From NCBI RefSeq assembly GCF_002355655.1, contig NZ_AP017569.1, positions 2,728,001-2,792,000 on the forward strand: DNA of 64,000 bases, written 5' to 3'. Below are positions 43,757-53,529 of the stretch, piece by piece (position 1 is the stretch's first letter; each line of letters starts with the position of its first letter). The notes below the pieces were generated by a model. It made no database searches. It had not been told where the DNA came from and saw only the letters and a program-made list of their open reading frames with translations. The translations under genes were made by a program, and so were the position numbers. Source of the DNA: Halorubrum trapanicum (GTDB lineage: Archaea > Halobacteriota > Halobacteria > Halobacteriales > Haloferacaceae).

Positions 43757-45412
43757 ATGTCCTCGACGGACCCCCCCACCGCTGTCGGCGACGCGCCGAC
43801 GCTCGCGGCGCGACGACTCGACGGCCTCGCCGACCGCGCGGCGCGAGCGCGGCCAGCGGACGACGGCGACGACGGCGACGGCCCGAGCGGCGACCCCGAC
43901 GCGATCGACGTGTTCGCCCCGGCGACCGACGAGCGGATCGGGAGCGTGCCGGCCTGCGGCGCGGACGACGTGGCGGCCGCGGTCGAGCGCGCTCGGGACG
44001 CACAGGCGGCGTGGGCCGAGACGCCCGCGGCGGAGCGCGCGCGGATCGTCGAGCGGTTCGGCGACCTCGTCGCGGACCGCCGGGAGGAGCTGCTCGACGT
44101 CCTCCAGGTCGAGACCGGGAAGTCCCGCCGCACCGCGGTCGAGGAGCTGTTCGACGTGCCGAGCGGCTGCGCGTACGTCGCGGGCGAGGCGCCCGACGCG
44201 CTCGCCGAGGAGCGCCGCCGCGGCGTCGCACCCGGGATCGCGGCCGCGACGGTCACGTACGAGCCGGTCGGCGTCGTCGGCGTGATCTCGCCGTGGAACT
44301 ACCCGCTGACCCTGTCGATGGCCGACGCGATCCCAGCGCTGGCCGCGGGCAACGCGGTCGTCCTCAAGCCGGACGAGAAGACGCCGTACGGGGCCCTGCT
44401 ACTCTCCGAACTGCTGGAGCTCGCCGGCCTCCCCGACGGCCTCTTTCAGGTCGTCACCGGCGAGGGACCGACCGTCGGCCCGCCGCTGATCGACGCGGTC
44501 GACTACGTCGCGTTCACCGGCAGCACGGCGGTCGGGCGGAGCATCGCGGAGCGCGCGGGCCGGAACCTGATCGGCTGCTCGCTGGAGCTCGGCGGCAACA
44601 ACCCGCTCGTCGTGTGCGGGGACGCCGACGTCGACGAGGTCGCCCGCGGCGCGGTCCAGGCCTGCTTCTCGAACACCGGCCAGCTCTGTCTCTCCGCCGA
44701 GCGGATCTACGTCGTCGAGTCCGCGTACGACGCGTTCCTTGACGCGTTCGTCCGCGAGACCGAGGCGCTGACGCTCGGGGTCGGCTACGACTACGACGCC
44801 GACCTCGGCTCGCTCGTCGACGCCGACCAGCTCGCGCGCGTCGAGTCGCACGTCGACGACGCCCGCGAGCGCGGCGCGACCGTCGAGATCGGCGGCCGCG
44901 CCCGGGCCGACGTCGCGCCGTACTGCTACGAGCCGACGATCTTGACCGGCGTCGACCCGGACGCGACGCTCGCCTGTGAGGAGACGTTCGGCCCCGTCGC
45001 CGCGGTGACGCCGGTCCCGGACGCGGCGGCCGCGGTCGACGCGGCCAACGACTCTCCGTACGGCCTCAACGCGAGCGTCTGGACCGCGGACCGCGAGCGG
45101 GGCGCCGAGCTCGCCCGCGAGATCGACTGCGGCACGGTGAACGTCAACGACGCGTTCCTCGCGACGTGGGGCGCAAACGACGCGCCGATGGGCGGGTTCG
45201 GCGACTCCGGGCTCGGGCGCCGACACGGACCGGAGGGGATTCAGCGGTACGCGGAGTCGCGGACGGTCGGCGTCTCGCGGGTCGGCCCGCTGACCTTCCC
45301 CGACCGGATCCCGACCGACTGGTTCGTCGGCGGGGCGTTCGCCGCGATGGGGGTCGGGCGGCGGGTGCGCCGCGGCCTCCGAGCGGTCCGCCGTCGCCTG
45401 TCGCGCCGCTGA
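43757..45412 (+). CDS. Aldehyde dehydrogenase, succinic-semialdehyde-type
   Basis: 551 residues. NAD(P)-binding ISPWNYPLTL, catalytic Glu277 in LELGGNNPLVV and catalytic Cys311 in FSNTGQLCLSAERIY are all in place, as is the E-x-F-G-P-V segment EETFGPVAAV. The closest style is succinate-semialdehyde or acyl-type dehydrogenase. An N-terminal acidic linker (30-50) and a basic C-terminal tail of about 40 residues are extra. It is single-gene and strongly haloarchaeal in composition. Confidence 0.92.
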   Translation: MSSTDPPTAVGDAPTLAARRLDGLADRAARARPADDGDDGDGPSGDPDAIDVFAPATDERIGSVPACGADDVAAAVERARDAQAAWAETPAAERARIVERFGDLVADRREELLDVLQVETGKSRRTAVEELFDVPSGCAYVAGEAPDALAEERRRGVAPGIAAATVTYEPVGVVGVISPWNYPLTLSMADAIPALAAGNAVVLKPDEKTPYGALLLSELLELAGLPDGLFQVVTGEGPTVGPPLIDAVDYVAFTGSTAVGRSIAERAGRNLIGCSLELGGNNPLVVCGDADVDEVARGAVQACFSNTGQLCLSAERIYVVESAYDAFLDAFVRETEALTLGVGYDYDADLGSLVDADQLARVESHVDDARERGATVEIGGRARADVAPYCYEPTILTGVDPDATLACEETFGPVAAVTPVPDAAAAVDAANDSPYGLNASVWTADRERGAELAREIDCGTVNVNDAFLATWGANDAPMGGFGDSGLGRRHGPEGIQRYAESRTVGVSRVGPLTFPDRIPTDWFVGGAFAAMGVGRRVRRGLRAVRRRLSRR

Positions 45413-45456
45413 TCGGGATGGGTCGTCGGGGAAAATATCGAAGTACGGACGGGGAG

Positions 45457-46044
45457 TTACTCGTCGTCGATCAGGTCGCCGAACACGGAGGCTGCGGTGT
45501 CGGGCACGTCGAAGTCGTGGTAGTGCTCGCCCTTCTCGTTCGAGAGGATGTTGAGCGCGGCGGCGGCGCCGTCGCCCGCGGAGATGACCGCCTGCCACTC
45601 CTCGGCGCGGGCCATCGCGCCGGTCGCGTAGACGCCCTCGACGCTGGTCTCCATCGAGACGCCGACGCTGACGGTGTCGTCGTCGTCGAACTCGCAGCCC
45701 AGCTCCTCCGCGAGGTCGCGGTTCGCGCCCGTCGCGAGGACGACGTAGTCGGCGTCGTACTCGCCCTCCTCGGTCGTCACGGCGAAGCCGTCGCCGGCCT
45801 CTTCGACGGCGGTGACCTCCTCGCCTTGGTGGCGGTCGACGCCGAAGTCGTCGACCTGCTGGCGCGCGGTCGCCAGGAACTCGCTGCCGCCGACGGAGCC
45901 CACGCCGAGGTAGTTGAACAGGTGCGCCTTGTGCATCCACGTCCCGTCCGTGTCGAAGAGGACGGTGTCGAGGCCGTTCTTGCTCGCGAACAGTCCCGCG
46001 CTCAGTCCGGCGGGTCCACCGCCGACGATTGCGACGTCTGTCAT
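45457..46044 (-). CDS. FAD-dependent oxidoreductase, thioredoxin-reductase-like, no CxxC
   Basis: 195 residues starting TDVAIVGGGPAGLSAG, the dinucleotide-binding motif, with a second glycine-rich segment YVVLATGANRDL and the FAD-contacting SVEGVYATGAMA. It is about 120 residues shorter than thioredoxin reductase and has no redox-active C-x-x-C, so it cannot work by dithiol exchange; it may be a partial or specialised flavoprotein. The start ATG 46044 is favoured over an upstream in-frame frame. Confidence 0.82.
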   Translation of the reverse strand: MTDVAIVGGGPAGLSAGLFASKNGLDTVLFDTDGTWMHKAHLFNYLGVGSVGGSEFLATARQQVDDFGVDRHQGEEVTAVEEAGDGFAVTTEEGEYDADYVVLATGANRDLAEELGCEFDDDDTVSVGVSMETSVEGVYATGAMARAEEWQAVISAGDGAAAALNILSNEKGEHYHDFDVPDTAASVFGDLIDDE

Positions 46045-46158
46045 AGCCGCGTGTACGCGGCCCGGCTCATAAGGGTTGGCGGAAGCGGGGATCGACGGAA
46101 CCCGGCCGATGCGGCCGCCACCGCCGACGGAGGGCACGGAGCGCGGGCCCGAGCGCGG

Positions 46159-47025
46159 TCACTCGGTGAAGTCGGTGAGCGAACCGGCACCGTCGTCTCC
46201 GGAGTCGTCGTCGCTTTCGGAGCTGTCGCCGCCCCCGTCGACGTCGCCTTCCTCGCGGCCGTTCGCCTCCCCCCACGGGTCGTCGGGGTCGACCGGCTCG
46301 ACGGCCCGGTCGAGTTCGGCGGCGTCGTACTCGACGTCCTCGTCGAGGATCATCGCGAGGCGCTGCCAGCGCGCGCTCCGCTCGTCTTCGCCCTCCGGGC
46401 CGACGCGCGCCCCGTGGGTCTTGAAGAAGCGGGTGCCGCGCCCGCGCTTCGACCCCTCCCCGGTGTGGCCGTCGAAGACGGCGTCGAACGTCTCCTCCGG
46501 TTCGAGGTCCCCGACCGGGAAGTCGTGGGCGGGTTCCTCGCCGCGCTCGCGGGCCTCGGCCCGGACCTCGGCGACGGCGGAGAAGTACGCGTCCGCGTTC
46601 GACGCCTCGCGGGTCGAGCGGGCGCGGGCCGCCGCGAGCGCGGCGTGGACCGCACAGAGGCGGCCCTTCCACGCGTCCGGCTCCCAGCGCTCGGTGGCGA
46701 GCTCCTCGTAGCGCTCGATCAGGAGCGCGATCTCGTCGCCCGCGCGGAGGTCCTCGACGACGTAGAGGTTCAGCCGGTCCCAGAGGTTCCAGGCGTACCC
46801 GGAGCGGGCCAGCTCCCAGGCCGCCCACGCCGCGATCTCTTCGTCGGAGCGCCGGACCGCCTTCTGGAGGAGGCTGGAGACGACGTAGCGGCTGTACCCG
46901 CCGTCGGTCTCGTTGGCCGCCTTCTCCTCGCCGAAGTCGTTCTCGCCCGTCGCGTCCGGCGTCGTCTCGGTTTCGAGGCTCCCGTCCGACCCGAACGTCG
47001 CCTGTCTGTCGTCGCCGTCGGCCAT
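46159..47025 (-). CDS. RarA/MgsA C-terminal-domain-like protein without AAA+
   Basis: 288 residues. The part from about 45 to 210 (SSLLQKAVRRSDEEIAAWAA, then a VVEDLRAGDE segment, an alanine-rich helix with a N-A-D-A-Y-F step and a final GEGSKRGRGTRFF region) matches in order the tetramer-forming C-terminal domain of the replication-fork ATPase RarA/MgsA, but no Walker A or B is present. It may act with a separate AAA+ partner. The tail is Asp/Gly/Ser-rich and acidic. Recognition is by pattern only, so moderate confidence. Confidence 0.55.
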   Translation of the reverse strand: MADGDDRQATFGSDGSLETETTPDATGENDFGEEKAANETDGGYSRYVVSSLLQKAVRRSDEEIAAWAAWELARSGYAWNLWDRLNLYVVEDLRAGDEIALLIERYEELATERWEPDAWKGRLCAVHAALAAARARSTREASNADAYFSAVAEVRAEARERGEEPAHDFPVGDLEPEETFDAVFDGHTGEGSKRGRGTRFFKTHGARVGPEGEDERSARWQRLAMILDEDVEYDAAELDRAVEPVDPDDPWGEANGREEGDVDGGGDSSESDDDSGDDGAGSLTDFTE

Positions 47026-47186
47026 GTCCCCGCTCCCGCCGCGAGCGACTTAACTGCCGCGCGGCGAGGCGGTCCGGTCGCGACGCGAGCGGCGTTCGAG
47101 TCCGGCGATCGGGGGCGCGGTACAGCGGATCACACCGGTTCTGAAAGGGAACCCTTAAGTCGAATCCAGCGGCTATGTTTCGGTAA

Positions 47187-47260
47187 CCGCCCTTAGCTCA
47201 GCTTGGTAGAGCAGTCGACTGTAGATCGACTTGTCCCCCGTTCAATTCGGGGAGGGCGGA
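47187..47260 (+). tRNA. tRNA-Tyr (anticodon GTA)
   Basis: CCGCCCT pairs with AGGGCGG, the anticodon arm GTCGA-CTGTAGA-TCGAC gives GTA, and the T loop is TTCAATT. Discriminator A at 47260. No intron seen; CCTTAAG about 30 nt upstream may be its promoter. The AT-richer island begins just downstream. Confidence 0.95.
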
Positions 47261-47433
47261 TCTAACATTTCCGTCGATTCCGGGTGGAACCCGGAACCGG
47301 CGATTTCCGAGCGTAGAAGACGTGAGCCGTTAGGCCGCGTTTTCAGAAGACGCCCGAAAAAATCGGAGTTCAACAAGCTTCGTAACGCTCCCCGACGCCG
47401 TCGTGCGAATTTCGAAGTGGACGGGGGTAGAAG

Positions 47434-47724
47434 ATGAGTTCCCGTCGCAACAGTGACGAGGAGGATGTACCCGAGGAGCAGTCGGACGGGGACGCGCTGG
47501 CGCCGCACCACTTCTACGTCGGCGTGGCGCTGTCGCTGTTCGGTTTCGCGTCGATCTGGCCGTACTACCCGGCGACGGGTGCGGGCTTCGCGTTCATCGG
47601 TCTGCTGGTCGCGCTCGACGACGTGATCGAGCACATGACTCCGTATTCGACGCCGCTCGATCAGGTGTGGAAGCGTGCCGTGTTCCCAATTATAAGAGAG
47701 TTAGAAAATCACGCTGGACCCTGA
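47434..47724 (+). CDS. Two-TM membrane protein beside tRNA-Tyr, 96 aa
   Basis: An acidic N-terminus, two membrane spans (FYVGVALSLFGFASIWPYY and GAGFAFIGLLVALDDVIEH) and a short end. Its composition is still high-GC, unlike the following genes. A purine-rich GGGGGTAGAAG precedes the ATG. Similar small membrane proteins are common near haloarchaeal tRNAs; function unknown. Confidence 0.7.
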   Translation: MSSRRNSDEEDVPEEQSDGDALAPHHFYVGVALSLFGFASIWPYYPATGAGFAFIGLLVALDDVIEHMTPYSTPLDQVWKRAVFPIIRELENHAGP

Positions 47725-47850
47725 TGTAATTCAAAGTTTTTGAAATCATGACAAGGTTGCTTGGTACATAATCTAATCGGCTCTGTTGAATTTTGACTCA
47801 CTATTATATGGTTACTCACAATACATTCGCGTAGCAATTGCTATCCAAAC

Positions 47851-48366
47851 ATGTCTGAGCAGGATGGTCCTTCTACACCTAGTGAGATAAGAACATACCG
47901 TCGAGCCTTAGAAGACGCCAGAGATACACTTGGAGAGCTTTACCAGTCGATTTCAATACTTGAGCAGAAAGGGTGGAGAGTAGTACGTATTAATTTGATC
48001 ATCACCACAATCGTACTATCCGCATTAACCACTAGTGGAGCACTGGTGAGTATTCGTCTTATACCTTTGACTCTCCTTTTTTTATCAACACTTTTTCTCT
48101 CTGTATCTACTGGTTGGGGTTTTGCGATGCAAAAACGGCGGTCTGCTGAATTAGGGGTGGGATCTGAGATGTTAAATATAGCAGCAGAAGGCTCTCATCA
48201 TGAGCACGATTATCTTAGTAGGGCATTGGATATGTACCTTGAGAGTATTAAAACCGCCAAGCAGAGAAATGGAAGAATGGCTACTTATTTGGATGCTGCC
48301 ATCTACACTAGTATTGTTGGCGTGACACTTATGTTGTCTACACTCATACTAGTATATATAATATGA
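47851..48366 (+). CDS. Low-GC membrane protein, possible SLATT/effector-like
   Basis: 171 residues: an N-terminal helical part, a central membrane hairpin (IITTIVLSALTTSGALVSI, IPLTLLFLSTLFLSVSTGW), a cytoplasmic helical stretch and a C-terminal membrane helix (SIVGVTLMLSTLILVYII). Codon use is clearly more AT-rich than the chromosome, pointing to transfer. It overlaps the next gene by 4 nt (ATGA). The topology recalls small SLATT- or Pycsar-type membrane effectors, but no signature proves it. Confidence 0.65.
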   Translation: MSEQDGPSTPSEIRTYRRALEDARDTLGELYQSISILEQKGWRVVRINLIITTIVLSALTTSGALVSIRLIPLTLLFLSTLFLSVSTGWGFAMQKRRSAELGVGSEMLNIAAEGSHHEHDYLSRALDMYLESIKTAKQRNGRMATYLDAAIYTSIVGVTLMLSTLILVYII

Positions 48367-48554
48367 CTGAATCCGACGAAACAGACGACTCGGAGCCTGA
48401 AACCACAGCGAATCCGTTTGATGATGCAGACACAGAAGAGGTATTCAACATGGAATTCGAGGGACCAGATCTTTCCAGAATCATTCGGAAGGCTTCAGAA
48501 GACGAAGCCGAGGACAAAGGCGAAGACGAGGAGCCCAAAGACAGCGATAACTAA
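48363..48554 (+). CDS. Small acidic protein coupled to the membrane protein, 63 aa
   Basis: Almost all Asp/Glu/Ser/Thr, with one ordered segment (FNMEFEGPDLSRIIRKASED). The 4-nt overlap with the membrane gene shows translational coupling, so they probably work as a pair. No family recognised; AT-rich codon use matches its partner. Confidence 0.6.
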   Translation: MTESDETDDSEPETTANPFDDADTEEVFNMEFEGPDLSRIIRKASEDEAEDKGEDEEPKDSDN

Positions 48555-48560
48555 CAATCT

Positions 48561-48790
48561 CTAAACAAACGCCTGCGTCCGCTCCTCGGTATGCTCGCTA
48601 ACGACCTCGTCGACGCCCTCCCGATCGACCATCGCCGCGTGTAGCGCCTCACCGGTCGTCATCAGCTCGCTCATGTCGTCGGCCTCCTCGATCCCCTCCT
48701 CCCACGCTTCACGTTCACCGGGACGGAAGATCCCACGATCGTCGAGCGCGGCGACCAATTCTCGCAGATCCTCGCGATAGGCGGATTGGA
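48561..48790 (-). pseudogene. C-terminal fragment of an unknown protein
   Basis: The minus frame keeps a plausible acidic helical sequence (LRELVAALDDRGIFRPGERE and MTTGEALHAAMVDREGVDEV) and ends with its own stop. Upstream the frame runs only about ten residues further before losing coherence, with no start. Higher GC than the flanking island genes, so it is likely a relic of another insertion. I do not recognise the family. Confidence 0.45.
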
Positions 48791-48879
48791 GAGACCTGTT
48801 TCACTTTTACTCAGCGCCCATGGCTTATGTCTTTATTTAAACACCCGCTTCGTCCACGTGTGCCGCCAAGTAGGACGCA

Positions 48880-49083
48880 GCAGATGATTGTTGAGCAGCG
48901 CGCGAAGGAACTGGAGGATTCCGGCGGATGCTCCGACCGGAGGCGGAACAGGCGTTCGGCGAAGTAATGGGGATGATGGGCGCCAATGCTGGCGCCGCTG
49001 AGTACCTGGAGCCGGCGTCACCGCGGCGAGGGATGGACCTCTCGCTGTACATCGAGGCCGAACTGGAGCAACAGGCGCTCTAA
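48880..49083 (+). pseudogene. Frameshifted remnant, two overlapping reading frames
   Basis: One frame gives IVEQRAKELEDSGG and then stops in a basic tail; a second frame, ATG 48928 to stop 49083, continues with LRPEAEQAFGEVMGMMGANA and an acidic end MDLSLYIEAELEQQAL. Together they look like one gene broken by a single-base shift. The surrounding bases are higher in GC than the island. Identity unknown. Confidence 0.4.
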
Positions 49084-49186
49084 AGAGAAATTGAAGAATT
49101 ATAGCAAGAAATTGAGCAATTAAAGAACTATCTGATCTCAAGTGAGTGAATAAATAGAGTTTGAATGTGGTGTATGCTGTCCAGTA

Positions 49187-49357
49187 TTATTTTGCGTTGA
49201 CGTAAACCGCGACACCAGCGATTGAAGCCGACAGGAATGCTACGAGGTTCGCTTGTGCCGAAAATCCTGTCGGAGACAGACCACGGAAGTAAATCCATAG
49301 CACGCTGAAGAGGACGAATACCAGACACCCCAGTAGTGCTTCGGCACTAATTGTCAT
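49187..49357 (-). CDS. Small two-TM membrane protein, 56 aa
   Basis: ATG at 49357 preceded by GGTGAT, a fair ribosome-binding site. Two hydrophobic helices (ALLGCLVFVLFSVLWIYF and LVAFLSASIAGVAVYV) joined by RGLSPTGFSAQAN. It belongs to the AT-richer island and is divergent from the winged-helix gene. No family recognised. Confidence 0.55.
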   Translation of the reverse strand: MTISAEALLGCLVFVLFSVLWIYFRGLSPTGFSAQANLVAFLSASIAGVAVYVNAK

Positions 49358-49550
49358 CACTAATCACCTTTCGTCTGCTCATGTTGATGCTGTTGGAATG
49401 CATCAACACCTACAACGGCGTAAGAGCCGTTATAACAGGCTGAAACTCCTTAGTTCGACAAACGAAGAATCCGGTTCTACAATTCGGGAACCTACTTCGA
49501 CGAATGTAGAATGGGAGGAAAGTTTTGACCTCCCGTGCTGTTTTTGCTCT

Positions 49551-50132
49551 ATGGAGAGTGAACAGGATGAATTACCAGATTGGATCTCCTCCAGAATTGA
49601 GGAACCAAATTACAATAAAGACCTGACACAGAAACGAGTTGCTGAGGAGTTTGAATTTGGTGACCGACCGTTCTATAATGTTTCTCAGATGCACGCTGCC
49701 CTCGGAGGATCGGTTAGTGATGACACTGTACGGGCTCGACTAAAAGAACTGAATGAGAGGGACGTACTACAGCTTCAAGAGGTCAACAACGGGAAGATTT
49801 ACTGGCTCGATCGTCCTGAGTCAAGCTGGCCTATTCCACCAGATGTTGAGGTTGAACCGAAGTCGTCTGAGATGACGCTTTCCAAATGGCGAAGTCAGAC
49901 ACATGTCCAAACAGCAGCTGTATCCATACTTGCCGCAATATTAGGGACCGCTGTGACGCTCGTCGGTGTTTTTCAGACTGGTGGCTACTATCAACTCCCA
50001 ATTTCTGGTGGTGAACTCATCACATACGGGCTAAGCGCTGCGCTGATGAGTTATGTGGGACTGTTTGCTTCAGGAGCTATGTGGATATTTACTCAATCAG
50101 AACCCGACGAGACATCATTAGGGATTGAATGA
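49551..50132 (+). CDS. Winged-helix protein with two C-terminal TM segments
   Basis: 193 residues from ATG 49551. An N-terminal region (25-105) looks like a winged HTH (TQKRVAEEFEFGDRPFYNVS, SDDTVRARLKELNERDVLQL), followed by a linker and two membrane helices (VSILAAILGTAVTLVGVF and ITYGLSAALMSYVGLFASGA). A membrane-anchored DNA-binding protein is implied. AT-rich codon use and the position in the tRNA-Tyr island suggest a mobile-element origin. Confidence 0.6.
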   Translation: MESEQDELPDWISSRIEEPNYNKDLTQKRVAEEFEFGDRPFYNVSQMHAALGGSVSDDTVRARLKELNERDVLQLQEVNNGKIYWLDRPESSWPIPPDVEVEPKSSEMTLSKWRSQTHVQTAAVSILAAILGTAVTLVGVFQTGGYYQLPISGGELITYGLSAALMSYVGLFASGAMWIFTQSEPDETSLGIE

Positions 50133-50273
50133 ACTGTAACTCTAGAAGTGGGTCACAACAGAACCGAGAATATTAGGCGCTGAAAAGTAACAGCGAAACC
50201 GCTCGATCGCGGCCGAGCGTGAGGGTAAGGCCGCCACCACCCGACTTTTCACGGCTCCCGGCGACGGGTGGGT

Positions 50274-51068
50274 ATGAGCGTTCGCTGGCGGCCGATCGCC
50301 GTCGTCCTCCTCGTCGTGCTCGCCGGTTGCGCCGGCGCGCCGGTCCCGGACGTCGGCTCCGAATCGCCGCCCGCCGACCTCAATTCCCCGCCCGACAATC
50401 CCGACGGCATCGACCCCAACGACCCGGACGACACCGCCTGGACCGGCACCGTCGTGCGCGTCGTCGACGGCGACACGATGGAGGTCGAGTTCCCGAACGG
50501 CGAGGTCGACACCGTCCGGCTGCTCGGCGTCGACACGCCCGAGACGAGCGCGGAGTCGACCTCGCCCGGCGAGTTCGAGGGGATCCCGGAGACGGACGCC
50601 GGCCGGGCGCACCTCCGGGCGTGGGGCCTTGAGGCGTCGGCGTTCGCGGAGTCGGAGCTCGCCGGCGAGGAAGTCACGGTCGTCACCGGCGGCGACCGTC
50701 GCGGGGGCTACGGGCGCCTCCTCGCGGTGCTGTACGTCGACGGCGAGGACTTCAACGAGCGCCTGCTGACCGAGGGGTACGCGCGGCTGTACGACACCGA
50801 GTTCGCGCTGCGCGACGCGTACGCAGCGGCCGAGGCGGACGCGATGGAGCGCGGGGCGGGGCTCTGGGCGTTCGACGAGTCCGACTACCCCACCGAGCCG
50901 AGCGAGGTCGACGACGAGGACCTCCCGCCGCTCCCCGAGGACGGCGACTACGACTGCGGCGACTTCGACACGCGGGCGGAGGCGAACGCGGTCCTCGACC
51001 GGTCGCCGGGCGACCCGCACGACCTCGACGCCGACGGCGACGGCGAGGCGTGCGAGTCGCTCCCGTGA
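50274..51068 (+). CDS. Lipoprotein nuclease: SNase domain plus Excalibur calcium-binding domain
   Basis: 264 residues. A lipobox (VVLAGCAG, Cys 18 or so) follows a short signal sequence, so the protein is probably exported and lipid-anchored. The SNase fold is shown by VVDGDTMEVEF, RLLGVDTPET and YGRLLAVLYVDG with the catalytic Arg/Asp/Glu positions, and the C-terminus has the Excalibur loop D-L-D-A-D-G-D-G-E-A-C-E. It likely degrades extracellular DNA or RNA. Start is ATG 50274, not the GTG two codons earlier. Confidence 0.88.
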   Translation: MSVRWRPIAVVLLVVLAGCAGAPVPDVGSESPPADLNSPPDNPDGIDPNDPDDTAWTGTVVRVVDGDTMEVEFPNGEVDTVRLLGVDTPETSAESTSPGEFEGIPETDAGRAHLRAWGLEASAFAESELAGEEVTVVTGGDRRGGYGRLLAVLYVDGEDFNERLLTEGYARLYDTEFALRDAYAAAEADAMERGAGLWAFDESDYPTEPSEVDDEDLPPLPEDGDYDCGDFDTRAEANAVLDRSPGDPHDLDADGDGEACESLP

Positions 51069-51077
51069 GACACGACG

Positions 51078-51084
51078 TTTTATG
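51078..51084 (+). promoter_or_regulatory. TATA box of the aldo/keto reductase gene
   Basis: TTTTATG is about 28 nt before the ATG at 51109 and overlaps an earlier in-frame ATG, which is therefore not the start. Confidence 0.6.
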
Positions 51085-51108
51085 CGACGGGCGGGCGCCC
51101 AATCGGTC

Positions 51109-52077
<969 letters not shown>

Positions 52078-52163
52078 GGACTCGGGCCGCCGGGCGCAGA
52101 CCGACGGCCGACGGCCCTGTGCCGCCGTAACACACTTAAGAGCGCGCTCGATACGGTGTCGTA

Positions 52164-52922
52164 GTGGCATCCCGACAGGGCGGGTCGGGGGACGCGGAGC
52201 CCCTCGGGCCCGGATCGACGGAGCGTCGGACCGCTTCCACGACCGCCGCCGCGAGCCGAGAGGACGACGTACGGTCTCGGTCGCCGCCGGAGTCGCCGGC
52301 GCGCCGCCGCGCTCGCGCCGGCCGATCCGACCGGACCGGCCGAAGCCGGGAGTATCGGTCGGTCGATTCGCCGCGCGGCGGGGAGGCCGCCGCCCGGACG
52401 CCGGAGGACCCGCCCGTGCGCGACCCTTCGCTTTACGCGCTCACCGACCACTTCCGCGAGCGGCTCGAACAGCCCGGTCGGTACGTCTCGACGCGCAGCG
52501 TGAGCGACGCGATCCGTGAGGGACAGCTCCGCTGGAACAGCACCGACGGCTGGCGGTTCGCCCTCGTCGAGGGCGGCGTCCGCTTCGTCGTGGTCGTGGG
52601 CGACACGGAGACGAACTCCCCGGTCGTCGTCACCGGCTGGACCGAGGTCGCGGACCGCGAGGCCGCCCTCGAAGCCTCGCGGTGGGACGGCGTCGACGTC
52701 GACACCATCGCCGTGCGCGCCGCCCTGAGCGAGTCGGCGTCGACGCCGATCCCCGACCGGATCCGGCCCCGGACCGTCACCCGCCCGTTCGAGGTCGGCG
52801 AGCACCGCCTCGAGACCGAGCCGGGCGAACCGTTCGTGCGCTGTACCGACTGCGGCTGTCGGTTCCGCTCGAAGGAGGGGATCACCTCGCGGCGGTGTCG
52901 ACAGCGGTCCCCGGGTCGGTAG
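52164..52922 (+). CDS. Haloarchaeal protein with lone CxxC, 252 aa
   Basis: Starts with GTG 28 nt after CTTAAG (52135-52140), so probably leaderless. The first 80 residues are low-complexity Arg/Ser/Pro; the folded part (85-230) has segments such as YVSTRSVSDAIREGQLRWNS and WRFALVEGGVRFVVVVGDTE, and ends with a C-T-D-C-G-C motif that could bind metal with a partner. I do not recognise a named family. Repeat element D begins just after the stop. Confidence 0.65.
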   Translation: MASRQGGSGDAEPLGPGSTERRTASTTAAASREDDVRSRSPPESPARRRARAGRSDRTGRSREYRSVDSPRGGEAAARTPEDPPVRDPSLYALTDHFRERLEQPGRYVSTRSVSDAIREGQLRWNSTDGWRFALVEGGVRFVVVVGDTETNSPVVVTGWTEVADREAALEASRWDGVDVDTIAVRAALSESASTPIPDRIRPRTVTRPFEVGEHRLETEPGEPFVRCTDCGCRFRSKEGITSRRCRQRSPGR

Positions 52923-52932
52923 CCGGCGACGT

Positions 52933-53370
52933 TATTTATTAACGATAGCCGAACGGCGAAGTTGATTCTCAGGAGCCACCTTAGTGCGGTGGCGCGTGCC
53001 TGCGAGCGGCCGCTAGGCCGCGAGCCAGCACGCGCGAGGGAGTCGCTGGCGGCGCCAGCCGCCAGCGACGAGGCTGGGGAGGTGTGAGGCTGCGGTGCGG
53101 GGTGGTCGGGTGGGACTCAAAGGGGCAGTCGCCGGCGGCGAAGCCGCCGGCTGCCCGTGGCGCGTAGCGCCACGCTGCCGCGAGGGCGAAGGCGCGCGAC
53201 GCAAGGACCGCAGGAGTGAGCGAAGCGAACGACGAGGACCGCAGCGAGCGCACCGAGCCCTCGCGGCTGGGGCTTTGGAAGTGTCGTCCGTCGATCTAAT
53301 AGTAGATATTTATCACTGAGCGGCTGGGGCTTTGGAGTGCTCTCCGCGGCGAGAGCGGTTACTTATAAAT
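52933..53370 (+). repeat. Structured repeat element D with two tail units and extra hairpins
   Basis: P1 is 52992-53035 with outer stem GCGCGTGC/GCACGCGC and GA/GA internal loop; P2 is a 12-bp stem (53042-53053 with 53058-53069); the G-rich linker follows; the P3 strand starts CAAAG at 53118. Two extra perfect hairpins sit inside: GCCGGCGGC-gaa-GCCGCCGGC (53131-53151) and CGTGGCGC-gta-GCGCCACG (53156-53174). The arm 53178-53187 pairs with 53257-53266. GCTGGGG boxes at 53266 and 53323 are exactly 57 nt apart; TTATAA at 53363-53368. Nothing further is seen in 53371-53529. Confidence 0.87.
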
Positions 53371-53529
53371 AGTGGCTGAACTACCGGAGCCGGGCCCGCG
53401 AGTTCGGTGACGATACGGCTACTCGGCCCCCTGTCGGACGAGCGAACCCGCGCTGTCCCAGTTATTTATAAATCGTTCAACTCATCGCCGTCTCGGCGGC
53501 GTCGTCGACTCGGTCGGAGTCGGATCCGC

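Noticed and set aside
48840-49142. Minus-strand frames over the fragment region
   Set aside because: They run across the broken plus-strand gene and have no coherent composition or start signal.
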